Origin: Micromonospora halophytica
GTDB lineage: Bacteria > Actinomycetota > Actinomycetes > Mycobacteriales > Micromonosporaceae
Direction: 5' to 3'
DNA: 64,000 nucleotides
Assembly: GCF_900090245.1 (NCBI RefSeq)
Contig: NZ_FMDN01000021.1
Span: forward strand, 39,828 to 103,827
Under the pieces are notes generated by a model, which ran no database searches, was not told the DNA's origin, and saw only the letters and a list, made by a program, of their open reading frames with translations. The translations under genes were made by a program, and so were the position numbers. Shown piece by piece: positions 26,906-35,333 of the stretch (position 1 is the stretch's first letter; every line of letters begins with the position of its first letter).

Positions 26906-28183
26906 GTGCGCATCCCGGAGCAGGAGGCCCACCGCCTCGACCAGGCCGACCCCGGCCACCGCCACCTCTTCCGCGTGCCGCCCGCCGACGGTGGCCGCTA
27001 CCCGGAGGCCGCCTACCTGGCCGGCAACTCGCTCGGCCTTCAGCCCCGGGCCACCCGCGCGGAACTCCTCGCCGACCTGGACGCGTGGAGCCGGCTCGGC
27101 GTCGAGGGGCACCTGGAGGCCGAGCGGCCGTGGCTGCCGTACCACGAGCTGTTGACCGCCCCCGCCGCGCGACTGGTCGGCGCGTTGCCGGTGGAGACCG
27201 TGGTGATGAACTCCCTCACGGTCAACCTGCACCTGCTGATGGTGAGCTTCTACCGGCCGGCGGGACGGCGGAGCAGGATCGTCGTCGAGGACGCCGCCTT
27301 CCCCTCGGACTCATACGCCGTGCGCAGCCAGGCCCGCTTCCACGGCCTGGACCCGGACACCACGGTGGTGCGCCTGAAGCCCCGCCCCGGCGAGGAGACC
27401 CTGCGGACCGAGGACGTCACCGGCTTCCTCGCCGCCGAGGGCGACACGGTCGCGCTGGTGCTGCTCGGCGGGGTCAACTACCTCACCGGCGAGCTGATGG
27501 ACATCGCGGCGATCACCGCCGCCGGCCGGGCGGCCGGCGCGGTCGTCGGCTGGGACCTGGCGCACGCCGTCGGCAACGTCCCGCTGGCGCTGCACGACTG
27601 GGACGTCGACTTCGCCGCCTGGTGCTCGTACAAGTACCTCAACTCGGGGCCGGGCGCGCTGGCCGGCGTCTTCGTCCACCAGCGGCACCTCGGCGACCCG
27701 GACCTGCCCCGCTTCGAGGGCTGGTGGAGCACCGAGGCGGCCACCCGCTTCGAGATGACCCCGGTCTCCCGGCCACCGGCGACGGTGGAGGCGTGGCAGG
27801 TCTCCAACCCGCCGATCTTCGCGATGGGGCCGGTGCGTACCTCGCTGGAGCTCTTCGACTCCGTCGGCATGCCGGCGCTGCGGGAGCGCAGCGTCCGGCT
27901 CACCGGCTTCCTGGAGCGGCTGCTCGACGAGGTCACCGCCGATCGGCCGCTGACCGTGGTCACCCCGCGCGACCCGGCCCGGCGCGGCTGCCAGCTCTCG
28001 GTGCGGATCGGCGCGGGCAGCGCCGCCGAGCTGACCAAGCGGCTGCGCCACGAGCACGGGGTGGTCGCCGACGCCCGGGAGCCGGACATCGTCCGGTTCG
28101 CCCCGGTGCCGCTGTACTCGACGTACCACGACTGCTGGCGGGTCGCCGACGCGCTGGCCGCGACGGTGGAGCAGAGCCGATGA
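26906..28183 (+). CDS. kynU: kynureninase
   Basis: PLP enzyme that cleaves kynurenine or 3-hydroxykynurenine into (3-hydroxy)anthranilate and alanine. The 425-residue product has AYLAGNSLGLQPRATRAEL, VVMNSLTVNLHLLMVSFYRP, GWDLAHAVGNVPL with the cofactor Asp, and CSYKYLNSGPG with the Schiff-base lysine. GTG 26906 follows ggagga; GTG 26888, which overlaps the kynA stop, is an alternative. Its stop overlaps the kmo start (ATGA). The presence of kmo means the physiological substrate is probably 3-hydroxykynurenine. Confidence 0.94.
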   Translation: MRIPEQEAHRLDQADPGHRHLFRVPPADGGRYPEAAYLAGNSLGLQPRATRAELLADLDAWSRLGVEGHLEAERPWLPYHELLTAPAARLVGALPVETVVMNSLTVNLHLLMVSFYRPAGRRSRIVVEDAAFPSDSYAVRSQARFHGLDPDTTVVRLKPRPGEETLRTEDVTGFLAAEGDTVALVLLGGVNYLTGELMDIAAITAAGRAAGAVVGWDLAHAVGNVPLALHDWDVDFAAWCSYKYLNSGPGALAGVFVHQRHLGDPDLPRFEGWWSTEAATRFEMTPVSRPPATVEAWQVSNPPIFAMGPVRTSLELFDSVGMPALRERSVRLTGFLERLLDEVTADRPLTVVTPRDPARRGCQLSVRIGAGSAAELTKRLRHEHGVVADAREPDIVRFAPVPLYSTYHDCWRVADALAATVEQSR

Positions 28184-29514
28184 GCGAACGGGACGAGATC
28201 GCGGTGGTCGGGGCCGGGCTGGCCGGCTGCCTGCTGGCCTGCTTCCTGGCCCGGCGTGGCTACCCGGTCGCGCTCTACGAGCGGCGGCCGGACCCGCGCA
28301 CCGGGCAGGTCGAGCGGGGTCGCTCGATCAACCTGGCGCTCTCCGAGCGGGGTCTCGACGCGCTGCGCCGCATCGGTCTGGCCGATCAGGTGATGGCGGA
28401 CGCGTTGCCGATGCGGGGCCGGATGATCCACCCGGTCGCCGGGGAGCCGCAGTTCCAGCCGTACAGCGTCGCCGGGGACCGGGCGATCAACTCGATCAGC
28501 CGGGGCGCGCTGAACAACGCTCTGCTCACCGCCGCCGAAGCGCTGCCGGGGGTGCGGATCGCCTTCGACCACCGGCTGGTCGGTCTCGACCCGGCCGGTG
28601 GTGAAATGACCTTCAAGACCCCGCAGGGAAAGGTCACGGCCACCGCCTCGGTCGTCCTCGGCGCAGACGGCGCCGGCTCCGCGGTGCGTGGGCAACTCCT
28701 CGGGTACGGCGTGCTCGACGAGAGCCTGGACTTCCTCGACTACGGCTACAAGGAGCTGACCATCCCGCCGGTCGGCGGCGAGTTCGCCCTCGACCCGGCT
28801 GCGCTGCACATCTGGCCGCGCGGCACCTCGATGATGATCGCGTTGCCGAACCCGGACCGCTCCTTCACCTGCACGCTCTTCTGGCCCACCCACGGCACCG
28901 CGAGTTTCGCCTCGCTGGGCAGCCCGGCCGCGATCGAACGGCACTTCGCCACCCACTACCCGGACCTGCTCCCGCTCGCGCCCAACCTGGTCGACGACTA
29001 CCGGCACAACCCGATCGGGGTGCTCGGGACGGTCCGGTGCGCGCCCTGGCAGGTCGACGGTCGGGTGGGCCTGATCGGCGATGCGGCGCACGCCATCGTC
29101 CCCTTCTACGGCCAGGGCGCGAACTGCGCCTTCGAGGACGTGGTGGAACTGGACCGCTGCCTGGACGACACCGGCGACGACTGGTCCGCCGCGCTCCCGC
29201 TGTACCAGCGGCGGCGGCAGGAGAACGCCGAGGCGATCGCCCGGATGGCGCTGGCCAACTTCGTGGAGATGCGTGACCGGGTCGCCTCCCCGGTCTTCCA
29301 GGCCCGCAAGCGGATCGAGCACGCCCTGGAACGGGCCCTGCCCGGCCGGTACGTCTCCCAGTACGAGCTGGTCTCCTTCTCCACCACCCCGTACGCCGAG
29401 GTGCGGCGGCGGGTGCGGCGGCAGTACCGGGTGCTGGCGGCGGTGGCCGCCGGGACGGCGGCGGTGCTGGCCGGCGCGGTCGGCGCGGCGACCGGTCGGG
29501 GCAGGCGCGGATGA
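28180..29514 (+). CDS. kmo: kynurenine 3-monooxygenase
   Basis: FAD- and NADPH-dependent aromatic hydroxylase turning kynurenine into 3-hydroxykynurenine. The 444-residue product has VVGAGLAGCLLACFLARRG for FAD, ERGRSINLALSERGLDALR typical of KMO, VLGADGAGSAVRG, and LIGDAAHAIVPFYGQGANCAFED for the FAD-binding second motif. A hydrophobic C-terminal stretch (VLAAVAAGTAAVLAGAVG) may be a membrane tail, as reported for eukaryotic KMO. Starts at ATG 28180 overlapping kynU, and its stop overlaps amnC (ATGA). Confidence 0.94.
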   Translation: MSERDEIAVVGAGLAGCLLACFLARRGYPVALYERRPDPRTGQVERGRSINLALSERGLDALRRIGLADQVMADALPMRGRMIHPVAGEPQFQPYSVAGDRAINSISRGALNNALLTAAEALPGVRIAFDHRLVGLDPAGGEMTFKTPQGKVTATASVVLGADGAGSAVRGQLLGYGVLDESLDFLDYGYKELTIPPVGGEFALDPAALHIWPRGTSMMIALPNPDRSFTCTLFWPTHGTASFASLGSPAAIERHFATHYPDLLPLAPNLVDDYRHNPIGVLGTVRCAPWQVDGRVGLIGDAAHAIVPFYGQGANCAFEDVVELDRCLDDTGDDWSAALPLYQRRRQENAEAIARMALANFVEMRDRVASPVFQARKRIEHALERALPGRYVSQYELVSFSTTPYAEVRRRVRRQYRVLAAVAAGTAAVLAGAVGAATGRGRRG

Positions 29515-31016
29515 GCCTCTGGGATCCCCGGCTGATGGCCGGGCACGCGCCGGACGGGCCGGGTCTGCTGCGCCACTTCGTCGGCGGCGAGTTCGTCGAC
29601 GCCGGGGCGCGGTTCACCAAGCGCAGCCCGGTCACCGGTGAGCCGGTCTTCGAGGTGGCCGAGGCGTCGTCGGCCACGGTGGACGACGCGGTGGCCGCCG
29701 CCAGGGCGGCGCTGCGCGGGCCGTGGGGCCGGACGGGGGAGCGGGAGCGCGCCGAGGTGCTGCGCCGCATCGCCGACGAACTGGAGCGCCGCTTCGACGA
29801 CCTGGTCGCCGCCGAGGTCGCCGACACCGGCAAGGCCATCTCCCAGGCCCGCACCCTGGACGTCCCGCGCGGCGCGGCCAACTTCCGGGCCTTCGCCGAG
29901 ATCGTGGCGACCGCGCCGACCGAGTCGTTCACCACGGTCACCCCGACCGGCGGCCGGGCGCTCAACTACGCCGTCCGCAAGCCGGTCGGCGTGGTCGCGG
30001 TGGTGGTGCCGTGGAACCTGCCGCTGCTGCTGCTCACCTGGAAGGTGGCCCCGGCGCTGGCCTGCGGCAACGCGGTGGTGGTCAAGCCCAGCGAGGAGAC
30101 CCCCGCCTCGGCGACCCTGCTCGCCGAGGTGATGGCCGCCGCCGGCGTGCCCGACGGGGTGTTCAACCTGGTGCACGGCTTCGGCCCCGGCTCGGCGGGG
30201 GAGTTCCTCACCCGGCACCCCGGCGTCGACGCGATCACCTTCACCGGCGAGTCGGCCACCGGCGGCGCGATCATGCGGGCCGCCGCGGACGGGGTGAAGG
30301 CGGTCAGCTTCGAGTTGGGCGGCAAGAACGCCGGGCTGGTCTTCGCCGACGCCGACCTGGACGCGGCGGTCGCCGGCTCGGTGCGGTCCAGCTTCACCAA
30401 CGGCGGTCAGGTCTGCCTCTGCACCGAGCGGATCTACGTGCAGCGCCCGGTCTTCGAGGAGTTCACCGCCCGGCTGGCGAAGCGGGCCGGCGAGCTGGCG
30501 TACGGCTGGCCGGCCGACGAGGCCACGGTGAACATGCCGCTGATCTCGCACGGGCACCGGGACAAGGTGCTCGGCCACTACGGTCTGGCCCGCGCCGAGG
30601 GCGCCGAGGTGCGCACCGGGGGTGGGGTGCCGCGCTTCGGCGACGCCCGCGACGGCGGCGCGTACGTGCAGCCGACCGTGCTGACCGGGCTCGGGCCGCA
30701 CGCCCGGACCAACACCGAGGAGATCTTCGGCCCGGTGGTGCACGTGGCGCCCTTCGACGACGAGGACGAGGCGTACGCGCTGGCCAACGGCACCGAGTAC
30801 GGCCTGGCGGCGACGGTCTGGACCCGCGACGTCGGTCGGGCGCACCGGGCCGGGGCGCGGCTGGACGCCGGGATCGTCTGGGTGAACACCTGGTTCCTGC
30901 GTGACCTGCGTACCCCGTTCGGCGGGGTGAAGGCCTCCGGCATCGGCCGGGAGGGCGGCGTGCACTCCCTCGACTTCTACTCCGAACTCACCAACGTCTG
31001 CGTGGACCTGTCGTGA
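29511..31016 (+). CDS. amnC: 2-aminomuconate-6-semialdehyde dehydrogenase
   Basis: NAD-dependent aldehyde dehydrogenase of 501 residues; oxidises 2-aminomuconate semialdehyde (the ACMSD product) to 2-aminomuconate. It has the ALDH landmarks PWNLPLLLLTWKVAPALACGN, catalytic Glu in SFELGGKN and nucleophilic Cys in GGQVCLCTERIYV, which matches the hydroxymuconic/aminomuconic semialdehyde dehydrogenase subgroup. ATG 29511 overlaps the kmo stop. Assignment between hydroxy- and aminomuconic substrates rests on the operon, which supplies the amino substrate. The next 170 bp hold a tandem repeat. Confidence 0.92.
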   Translation: MSLWDPRLMAGHAPDGPGLLRHFVGGEFVDAGARFTKRSPVTGEPVFEVAEASSATVDDAVAAARAALRGPWGRTGERERAEVLRRIADELERRFDDLVAAEVADTGKAISQARTLDVPRGAANFRAFAEIVATAPTESFTTVTPTGGRALNYAVRKPVGVVAVVVPWNLPLLLLTWKVAPALACGNAVVVKPSEETPASATLLAEVMAAAGVPDGVFNLVHGFGPGSAGEFLTRHPGVDAITFTGESATGGAIMRAAADGVKAVSFELGGKNAGLVFADADLDAAVAGSVRSSFTNGGQVCLCTERIYVQRPVFEEFTARLAKRAGELAYGWPADEATVNMPLISHGHRDKVLGHYGLARAEGAEVRTGGGVPRFGDARDGGAYVQPTVLTGLGPHARTNTEEIFGPVVHVAPFDDEDEAYALANGTEYGLAATVWTRDVGRAHRAGARLDAGIVWVNTWFLRDLRTPFGGVKASGIGREGGVHSLDFYSELTNVCVDLS

Positions 31017-31042
31017 CCGCGCGCAGCGGGCAGAATGCACGG

Positions 31043-31188
31043 CATCGTGAGCGCGAGGAGTGAGCCGGTCTTGCGAGCCCCGCAGTCGCGAACCTGGAGG
31101 CATCGTGAGCGCGAGGAGTGAGCCGGTCTTGCGAGCCCCGCAGTCGCGAACCTGGAGGCATCGTGAGCGAGCGCAGCGAGGAGCGGGG
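31043..31188 (+). repeat. dispersed spacer repeat, copy B: two identical 58-bp units plus a partial third
   Basis: Units at 31043-31100 and 31101-31158 are identical. Each starts CATCGTGAGCGCGAGGAG, contains TGCGAGCCCCGCAG and ends GCGAACCTGGAGG, thus bringing its own ribosome-binding site and GTG. A partial third copy (31159-31188) leads to the ATG of the hydratase gene. It occupies the gap between amnC and the hydratase. The frame is open through the repeats, so automated starts may extend the hydratase wrongly. A related copy lies at 14142-14200. Confidence 0.85.
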
Positions 31189-31983
31189 ATGACTGTCGAC
31201 ATCGAAGCGGCCAACCGGGAGCTGGCCGAGGCCCGGACCAGCGGCAAGCCCTGTGCGCCGCTGCGGGGGCGGCTGCTGCCGGAGGGGGACGTCGAGTCGG
31301 CGTACCGGGTGCAGCAGCTCCAGGCGCGGGCCTGGCAGGGCCGGGGTGAGCGCCGGGTGGGCGCGAAGATCGGGCTGACCTCGCGGGCGGCGCAGGACAG
31401 CTTCGGCGTCCACCAACCGGACTTCGGGTTGCTGACCCATGTGATGGCGGTCGGGGATGGCGTCGAGGTGGCGATCGACCGGCTGATCCAGCCCAGGGTG
31501 GAGGCCGAGGTCGCTTTCGTGCTCGGTCGGGACCTGACCGAGGAGCGGGTCACCACCGTCGACCTGATCGGCGCGGTCGACCACGTGCTGCCGGCGATCG
31601 AGATCGTCGACTCGCGGATCGCCGGCTGGGACATCTCCATCGTGGACACCGTCGCCGACAACGCCTCCAGCGGCATGTACGTGCTCGGCACCAGGCCCCG
31701 CCGGCTGGCCGACGTCGATCTGCGGCTGGCCGGCATGGTCCTGGAACACGCCGGGGAGCCGGTCTCGGTCGGTGCCGGGGCGGCCTGCATGGGCAGCCCG
31801 CTCAACGCCCTGCAGTGGCTCGCCGGGACGCTCGCCCGCGCCGGGGACCCGCTGCGCGCCGGGGACGTGGTCCTCTCCGGGTCGCTGGGCCCGGTGGTGC
31901 CGGTGGTCCCCGGCGGGGCGTACGAGGCGCGGATCTCCGGGCTCGGCTCGGTGCGGACCTGTTTCTCCAAGGGGTTGTCGTGA
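31189..31983 (+). CDS. 2-oxopent-4-enoate hydratase
   Basis: Member of the hydratase/decarboxylase family (MhpD/AmnF/XylJ). It adds water to 2-oxopent-4-enoate giving 4-hydroxy-2-oxovalerate, for the aldolase two genes downstream. The 264-residue product has VGAKIGLTSRAAQDSFGV, IQPRVEAEVAFVLGRDL with metal-binding Glu residues and AIEIVDSRIAGWDISIVDTVADNASS, all typical. It pairs with a second family member at 34098. Which of the two is hydratase and which decarboxylase is inferred from gene order and length, so the calls could be swapped. ATG 31189 lies just after a spacer repeat. Confidence 0.82.
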   Translation: MTVDIEAANRELAEARTSGKPCAPLRGRLLPEGDVESAYRVQQLQARAWQGRGERRVGAKIGLTSRAAQDSFGVHQPDFGLLTHVMAVGDGVEVAIDRLIQPRVEAEVAFVLGRDLTEERVTTVDLIGAVDHVLPAIEIVDSRIAGWDISIVDTVADNASSGMYVLGTRPRRLADVDLRLAGMVLEHAGEPVSVGAGAACMGSPLNALQWLAGTLARAGDPLRAGDVVLSGSLGPVVPVVPGGAYEARISGLGSVRTCFSKGLS

Positions 31984-32020
31984 ACGCGGGCCCCGCAGTC
32001 GCGTACGAGGACGGTGCGGC

Positions 32021-32983
32021 ATGAGTGTCGGGGTGGCGGTGATCGGGTCGGGCAACATCGGCACCGATCTGATGATCAAGGTGCTCCGGCTGGGCGGCGG
32101 TGTCGAGGGGGCGCCGCAGTCCCGGGGCAGCCTGCGGATGGTCGCCATGGCCGGCATCGACCCGGACTCGGACGGCCTGGCACGGGCCCGCCGGCTGGGT
32201 GTCGCCACCACCGCCGAGGGGGTGGACGGTCTGGTCGCGCTGCCCGAGTTCGCCGAGGTGGAGCTGGTCTTCGACGCCACCTCGGCCGGGGCGCACCGGC
32301 ACAACGACGCGGTGCTGCGCGCGCACGGCCGTACCGTGGTCGACCTGACCCCGGCCGCCATCGGCCCGTACGTGGTGCCCCCGGTCAACCTGGACGAGCA
32401 CCTGCACGAGCGCAACGTCAACATGGTGACCTGCGGTGGGCAGGCGACCGTGCCGATCGTCGCCGCCGTTGGCCGGGTCACCCCGGTGGCGTACGGCGAG
32501 ATCGTCGCCTCGATCGCCTCGAAGTCGGCGGGGCCGGGCACCCGGGCCAACATCGACGAGTTCACCGAGACCACCGCCCGGGCGATCGAGGTGGTCGGCG
32601 GCGCGGAGCGCGGCAAGGCGATCATCGTGCTCAACCCGGCCGACCCGCCGCTGCTGATGCGCGACACCGTCTACTGCCTCTGCCCGGACGCCGACGCCGA
32701 CCGGGCCGCCGTCGCCGCCTCGGTGGCGGACATGGTGGCGACCGTGCAGGAGTACGTGCCCGGCTACCGGCTCAAGCAGGACGTGCAGTTCGACCGGGTC
32801 GACACGTACGTGCCGTCGCTGGGGCGCCACCTCACCGGGCTCCAGGTCTCGGTGTTCCTGGAGGTCTCCGGGGCCGGGCACTACCTGCCCCCGTACGCCG
32901 GGAACCTGGACATCATGACCTCCGCCGCGCTGCGTACCGCGCAGCGGCTGGTGGCCCTGCGCGCCGAGGTGACGACCCGATGA
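32021..32983 (+). CDS. mhpF: acetaldehyde dehydrogenase (acylating)
   Basis: Converts acetaldehyde, NAD and CoA to acetyl-CoA, normally in a channelled complex with the aldolase. The 320-residue product has the Rossmann start VGVAVIGSGNIGTDLMIKVL, catalytic Cys138 in NMVTCGGQATVPIV and the C-terminal NLDIMTSAALRTAQRLV involved in partner contact. ATG 32021 follows a 37-bp gap with a degraded spacer repeat. The aldolase gene overlaps its stop, consistent with a DmpFG-type complex. Confidence 0.95.
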   Translation: MSVGVAVIGSGNIGTDLMIKVLRLGGGVEGAPQSRGSLRMVAMAGIDPDSDGLARARRLGVATTAEGVDGLVALPEFAEVELVFDATSAGAHRHNDAVLRAHGRTVVDLTPAAIGPYVVPPVNLDEHLHERNVNMVTCGGQATVPIVAAVGRVTPVAYGEIVASIASKSAGPGTRANIDEFTETTARAIEVVGGAERGKAIIVLNPADPPLLMRDTVYCLCPDADADRAAVAASVADMVATVQEYVPGYRLKQDVQFDRVDTYVPSLGRHLTGLQVSVFLEVSGAGHYLPPYAGNLDIMTSAALRTAQRLVALRAEVTTR

Positions 32984-34101
32984 CCGACCTCTACATCCAG
33001 GACGTGACGCTGCGCGACGGCATGCACGCCATCGCCCACCGGTACACCGTCGACCAGGTCCGGACCATCGCCGCCGCGCTGGACGCGGCCGGGGTGGCGG
33101 CGATCGAGGTGGCGCACGGCGACGGTCTCGCCGGCTCCAGCGTCAACTACGGCCACGGCGCGGCGAGCGACGCGGACTGGATCGCCGCCGCCGCCGAGGT
33201 GATGACGAACGCGAAGCTGACCACCCTGCTGCTGCCCGGCATCGGCACCATCGCCGACCTGAAGGCGGCGAAGGCGCTCGGGGTGACCAGCGTCCGGATC
33301 GCCACCCACTGCACCGAGGCCGACATCTCCGCGCAGCACATCTCGTGGGCCCGGGAGAACGGCATGGACGTCTCCGGGTTCCTGATGATGTCGCACATGA
33401 ACGACGCGGCGGGACTGGCCGCGCAGGCCAAGCTGATGGAGTCGTACGGCGCGCACTGCGTCTACGTCACCGACTCCGGGGGGCGGCTGCTGATGTCGGA
33501 CGTGGCGCAGCGGGTGGACGCGTACCGGCAGGTGCTCCAGCCGGGGACGCAGATCGGCATCCACGCCCACCACAACCTGTCGCTCGGGGTGGCCAACAGT
33601 GTCGTCGCCGTCGAGCACGGCCGGATCGCCGGTGACGGGCCGCCCGGTCCGGACGCGCCGCACGGCCGTACCGTCCGGGTGGACGCGTCGCTGGCCGGGC
33701 AGGGCGCCGGGGCCGGCAACGCGCCGCTGGAGGTCTTCGTCGCGGTCGCCGAGCTGCACGGCTGGAAGCACGGCTGCGACGTCTTCGCGCTGATGGACGC
33801 CGCCGACGACGTGGTCCGCCCGTTGCAGGACCGGCCGGTCCAGGTGGACCGGGAGACCCTCTCCCTCGGGTACGCCGGCGTCTACTCCAGCTTCCTGCGG
33901 CACGCCGAGCGGGCGTCGGCGAAGTACGGGGTGGACGTCCGCTCGATCCTGGTCGAGCTGGGCCGCCGTCGGATGGTCGGCGGCCAGGAGGACATGATCG
34001 TGGACGTGGCGCTCGACCTCGCCGGTCGGCGCGAGGAGGAGGCTGGCGTGAGCGGGAAGACCGAGCCGGGTGGAGTCTCACGGGCGGAGGCGGCCCGGTG
34101 A
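32980..34101 (+). CDS. mhpE: 4-hydroxy-2-oxovalerate aldolase
   Basis: Metal-dependent class II aldolase cleaving 4-hydroxy-2-oxovalerate to pyruvate and acetaldehyde. The 373-residue product has IQDVTLRDGMHAIAHRY with the metal Asp and base, YVTDSGGRLLMSDV and GIHAHHNLSLGVANSVVAVEHG with the metal histidines. Two oddities: about 17 extra residues (RIAGDGPPGPDAPHGRTV) between VEHG and RVDASLAG, flanked by cacggccg direct repeats, and a tail of about 20 residues after the usual end, whose DNA resembles the dispersed spacer repeat. Its stop overlaps the next gene. Confidence 0.93.
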   Translation: MTDLYIQDVTLRDGMHAIAHRYTVDQVRTIAAALDAAGVAAIEVAHGDGLAGSSVNYGHGAASDADWIAAAAEVMTNAKLTTLLLPGIGTIADLKAAKALGVTSVRIATHCTEADISAQHISWARENGMDVSGFLMMSHMNDAAGLAAQAKLMESYGAHCVYVTDSGGRLLMSDVAQRVDAYRQVLQPGTQIGIHAHHNLSLGVANSVVAVEHGRIAGDGPPGPDAPHGRTVRVDASLAGQGAGAGNAPLEVFVAVAELHGWKHGCDVFALMDAADDVVRPLQDRPVQVDRETLSLGYAGVYSSFLRHAERASAKYGVDVRSILVELGRRRMVGGQEDMIVDVALDLAGRREEEAGVSGKTEPGGVSRAEAAR

Positions 34102-34871
34102 TCGGGCCGGACATCGCGGGCATCGCCGAGAAGCTGGGCGCGGCGGCCGACACCGCCACCGCGGTGCCGCAGCTCGCCGCCGAGACGGGCCTCGACGTCG
34201 ACGCCGCGTACGCGGTGCAGACGGCGCTGATCCAGCGCCGCGTCGACCGGGGCGAACGGGTGGTCGGGCTCAAGATGGGGTTGACCAGCCGGGCGAAGAT
34301 GGCGCAGGTCGGCGTGGACGAGGTGATCTGGGGTCGGCTCACCGACGTGATGCGGGTGCCCGACGGCGGCTCGGTCGACGTTGCCGGCTTCATCCACCCC
34401 CGGGTCGAGCCGGAGGTGGCGTTCCTGCTGGACCGCCTCCCCGACCCGGGTGAGCCGGTCGGCGCGTTCACCGACGCGGTCCGCGCGGTCGCCCCGGCGA
34501 TCGAGCTGATCGACTCCCGGTTCGCCGGCTTCACCTTCTCGCTGCCGGACGTCGTGGCCGACAACACCTCGGCCGCCGCCTTCGTGGTGGGGCCGTGGTC
34601 GCCGGTGCCGGACGGGCTGGACAACCTCGGGGTGCTGCTGGAGGTCGACGGGCGGATCGCGCAGACCGGGTCCACCGCGGCGATCCTCGGCGACCCCCGC
34701 CGGGCCCTCGACGAGGGCATCCGGCTCGCCGGGCGGCACGGGGTGCGGCTGCGGCAGGGCTGGGTCTTCCTGGCCGGCGCCGCCACCGCCGCCGTGCCGC
34801 TGCGTCCGGGCGCACACGTCCGTGCCGTGGTCGAGAAGCTCGGCACCGCGTCACTGCGGGCGTCGTCGTGA
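34098..34871 (+). CDS. amnE: 4-oxalocrotonate (2-oxo-3-hexenedioate) decarboxylase
   Basis: Second hydratase/decarboxylase-family protein of the operon, 257 residues, start GTG 34098 overlapping mhpE. Typical stretches are VVGLKMGLTSRAKMAQVGV, FIHPRVEPEVAFLL with metal ligands and AIELIDSRFAGFTFSLPDVVADNTSAA. Following 2-aminomuconate deamination, this enzyme would decarboxylate 4-oxalocrotonate to 2-oxopent-4-enoate. Decarboxylases of this family form a complex with the hydratase. The division of labour with the gene at 31189 is inferred from context. Confidence 0.82.
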   Translation: MIGPDIAGIAEKLGAAADTATAVPQLAAETGLDVDAAYAVQTALIQRRVDRGERVVGLKMGLTSRAKMAQVGVDEVIWGRLTDVMRVPDGGSVDVAGFIHPRVEPEVAFLLDRLPDPGEPVGAFTDAVRAVAPAIELIDSRFAGFTFSLPDVVADNTSAAAFVVGPWSPVPDGLDNLGVLLEVDGRIAQTGSTAAILGDPRRALDEGIRLAGRHGVRLRQGWVFLAGAATAAVPLRPGAHVRAVVEKLGTASLRASS

Positions 34872-34895
34872 GCGCCGTCGTGGCGTCCACGGCCG

Positions 34896-35333
34896 GTGGC
34901 CGCCGTGGTTGACGGCGCCCGCGTCGTCGCCGGCAAGGCTGTGCCGCGCGGGTCGTTCCCGCACGTCAAGGTCGCGGGCGGGTTCGTCTTCGTCTCGGGT
35001 ACGTCGTCCCGCCGGCCGGACAACACCTTCGCCGGGGTACGGGTGGACGAGTTCGGGACCACGGACCTCGACATCCGCGAGCAGACCCGGGCCGTCATCG
35101 GCAACGTGCGGGACCTGCTCCGGTCGGTGGGCGCGGACCTCGCCGACCTCGTCCAGGTGACCTCCTACCTGGTCAACATGAACGACTTCGGTGGGTACAA
35201 CGAGGTGTGGGCGGAGTTCTTCGACGCCACCGGGCCGACCCGGACGACCGTGGCGGTGCACCAGCTTCCGCACCCGCACCTGCTGATCGAGATCCAGGCC
35301 GTGGCCCTTCTTCCGTCAGGAGGTCAGTCGTGA
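34896..35333 (+). CDS. amnD: RidA-family 2-aminomuconate deaminase
   Basis: Product of 145 residues with the YjgF/YER057c/UK114 (RidA) fold: KAVPRGSFPHVKVAGGFVFVSGTSSR, IREQTRAVIGNVRDLLRSVGADLADLVQVTSYL and a final RTTVAVHQLPHPHLLIEIQAVAL. Members of this family act as 2-aminomuconate deaminase in nitrobenzoate and aminophenol clusters, releasing ammonia to give 4-oxalocrotonate. GTG 34896 is the best start. It starts 24 bp after amnE and its stop overlaps haaO. Role is assigned from context plus family. Confidence 0.86.
   Translation: MAAVVDGARVVAGKAVPRGSFPHVKVAGGFVFVSGTSSRRPDNTFAGVRVDEFGTTDLDIREQTRAVIGNVRDLLRSVGADLADLVQVTSYLVNMNDFGGYNEVWAEFFDATGPTRTTVAVHQLPHPHLLIEIQAVALLPSGGQS

Noticed and set aside
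31043..31188. Possible CRISPR array
   Set aside because: The units are directly abutting with no spacers, and the unit lies in coding gaps at other loci; it is a spacer repeat.
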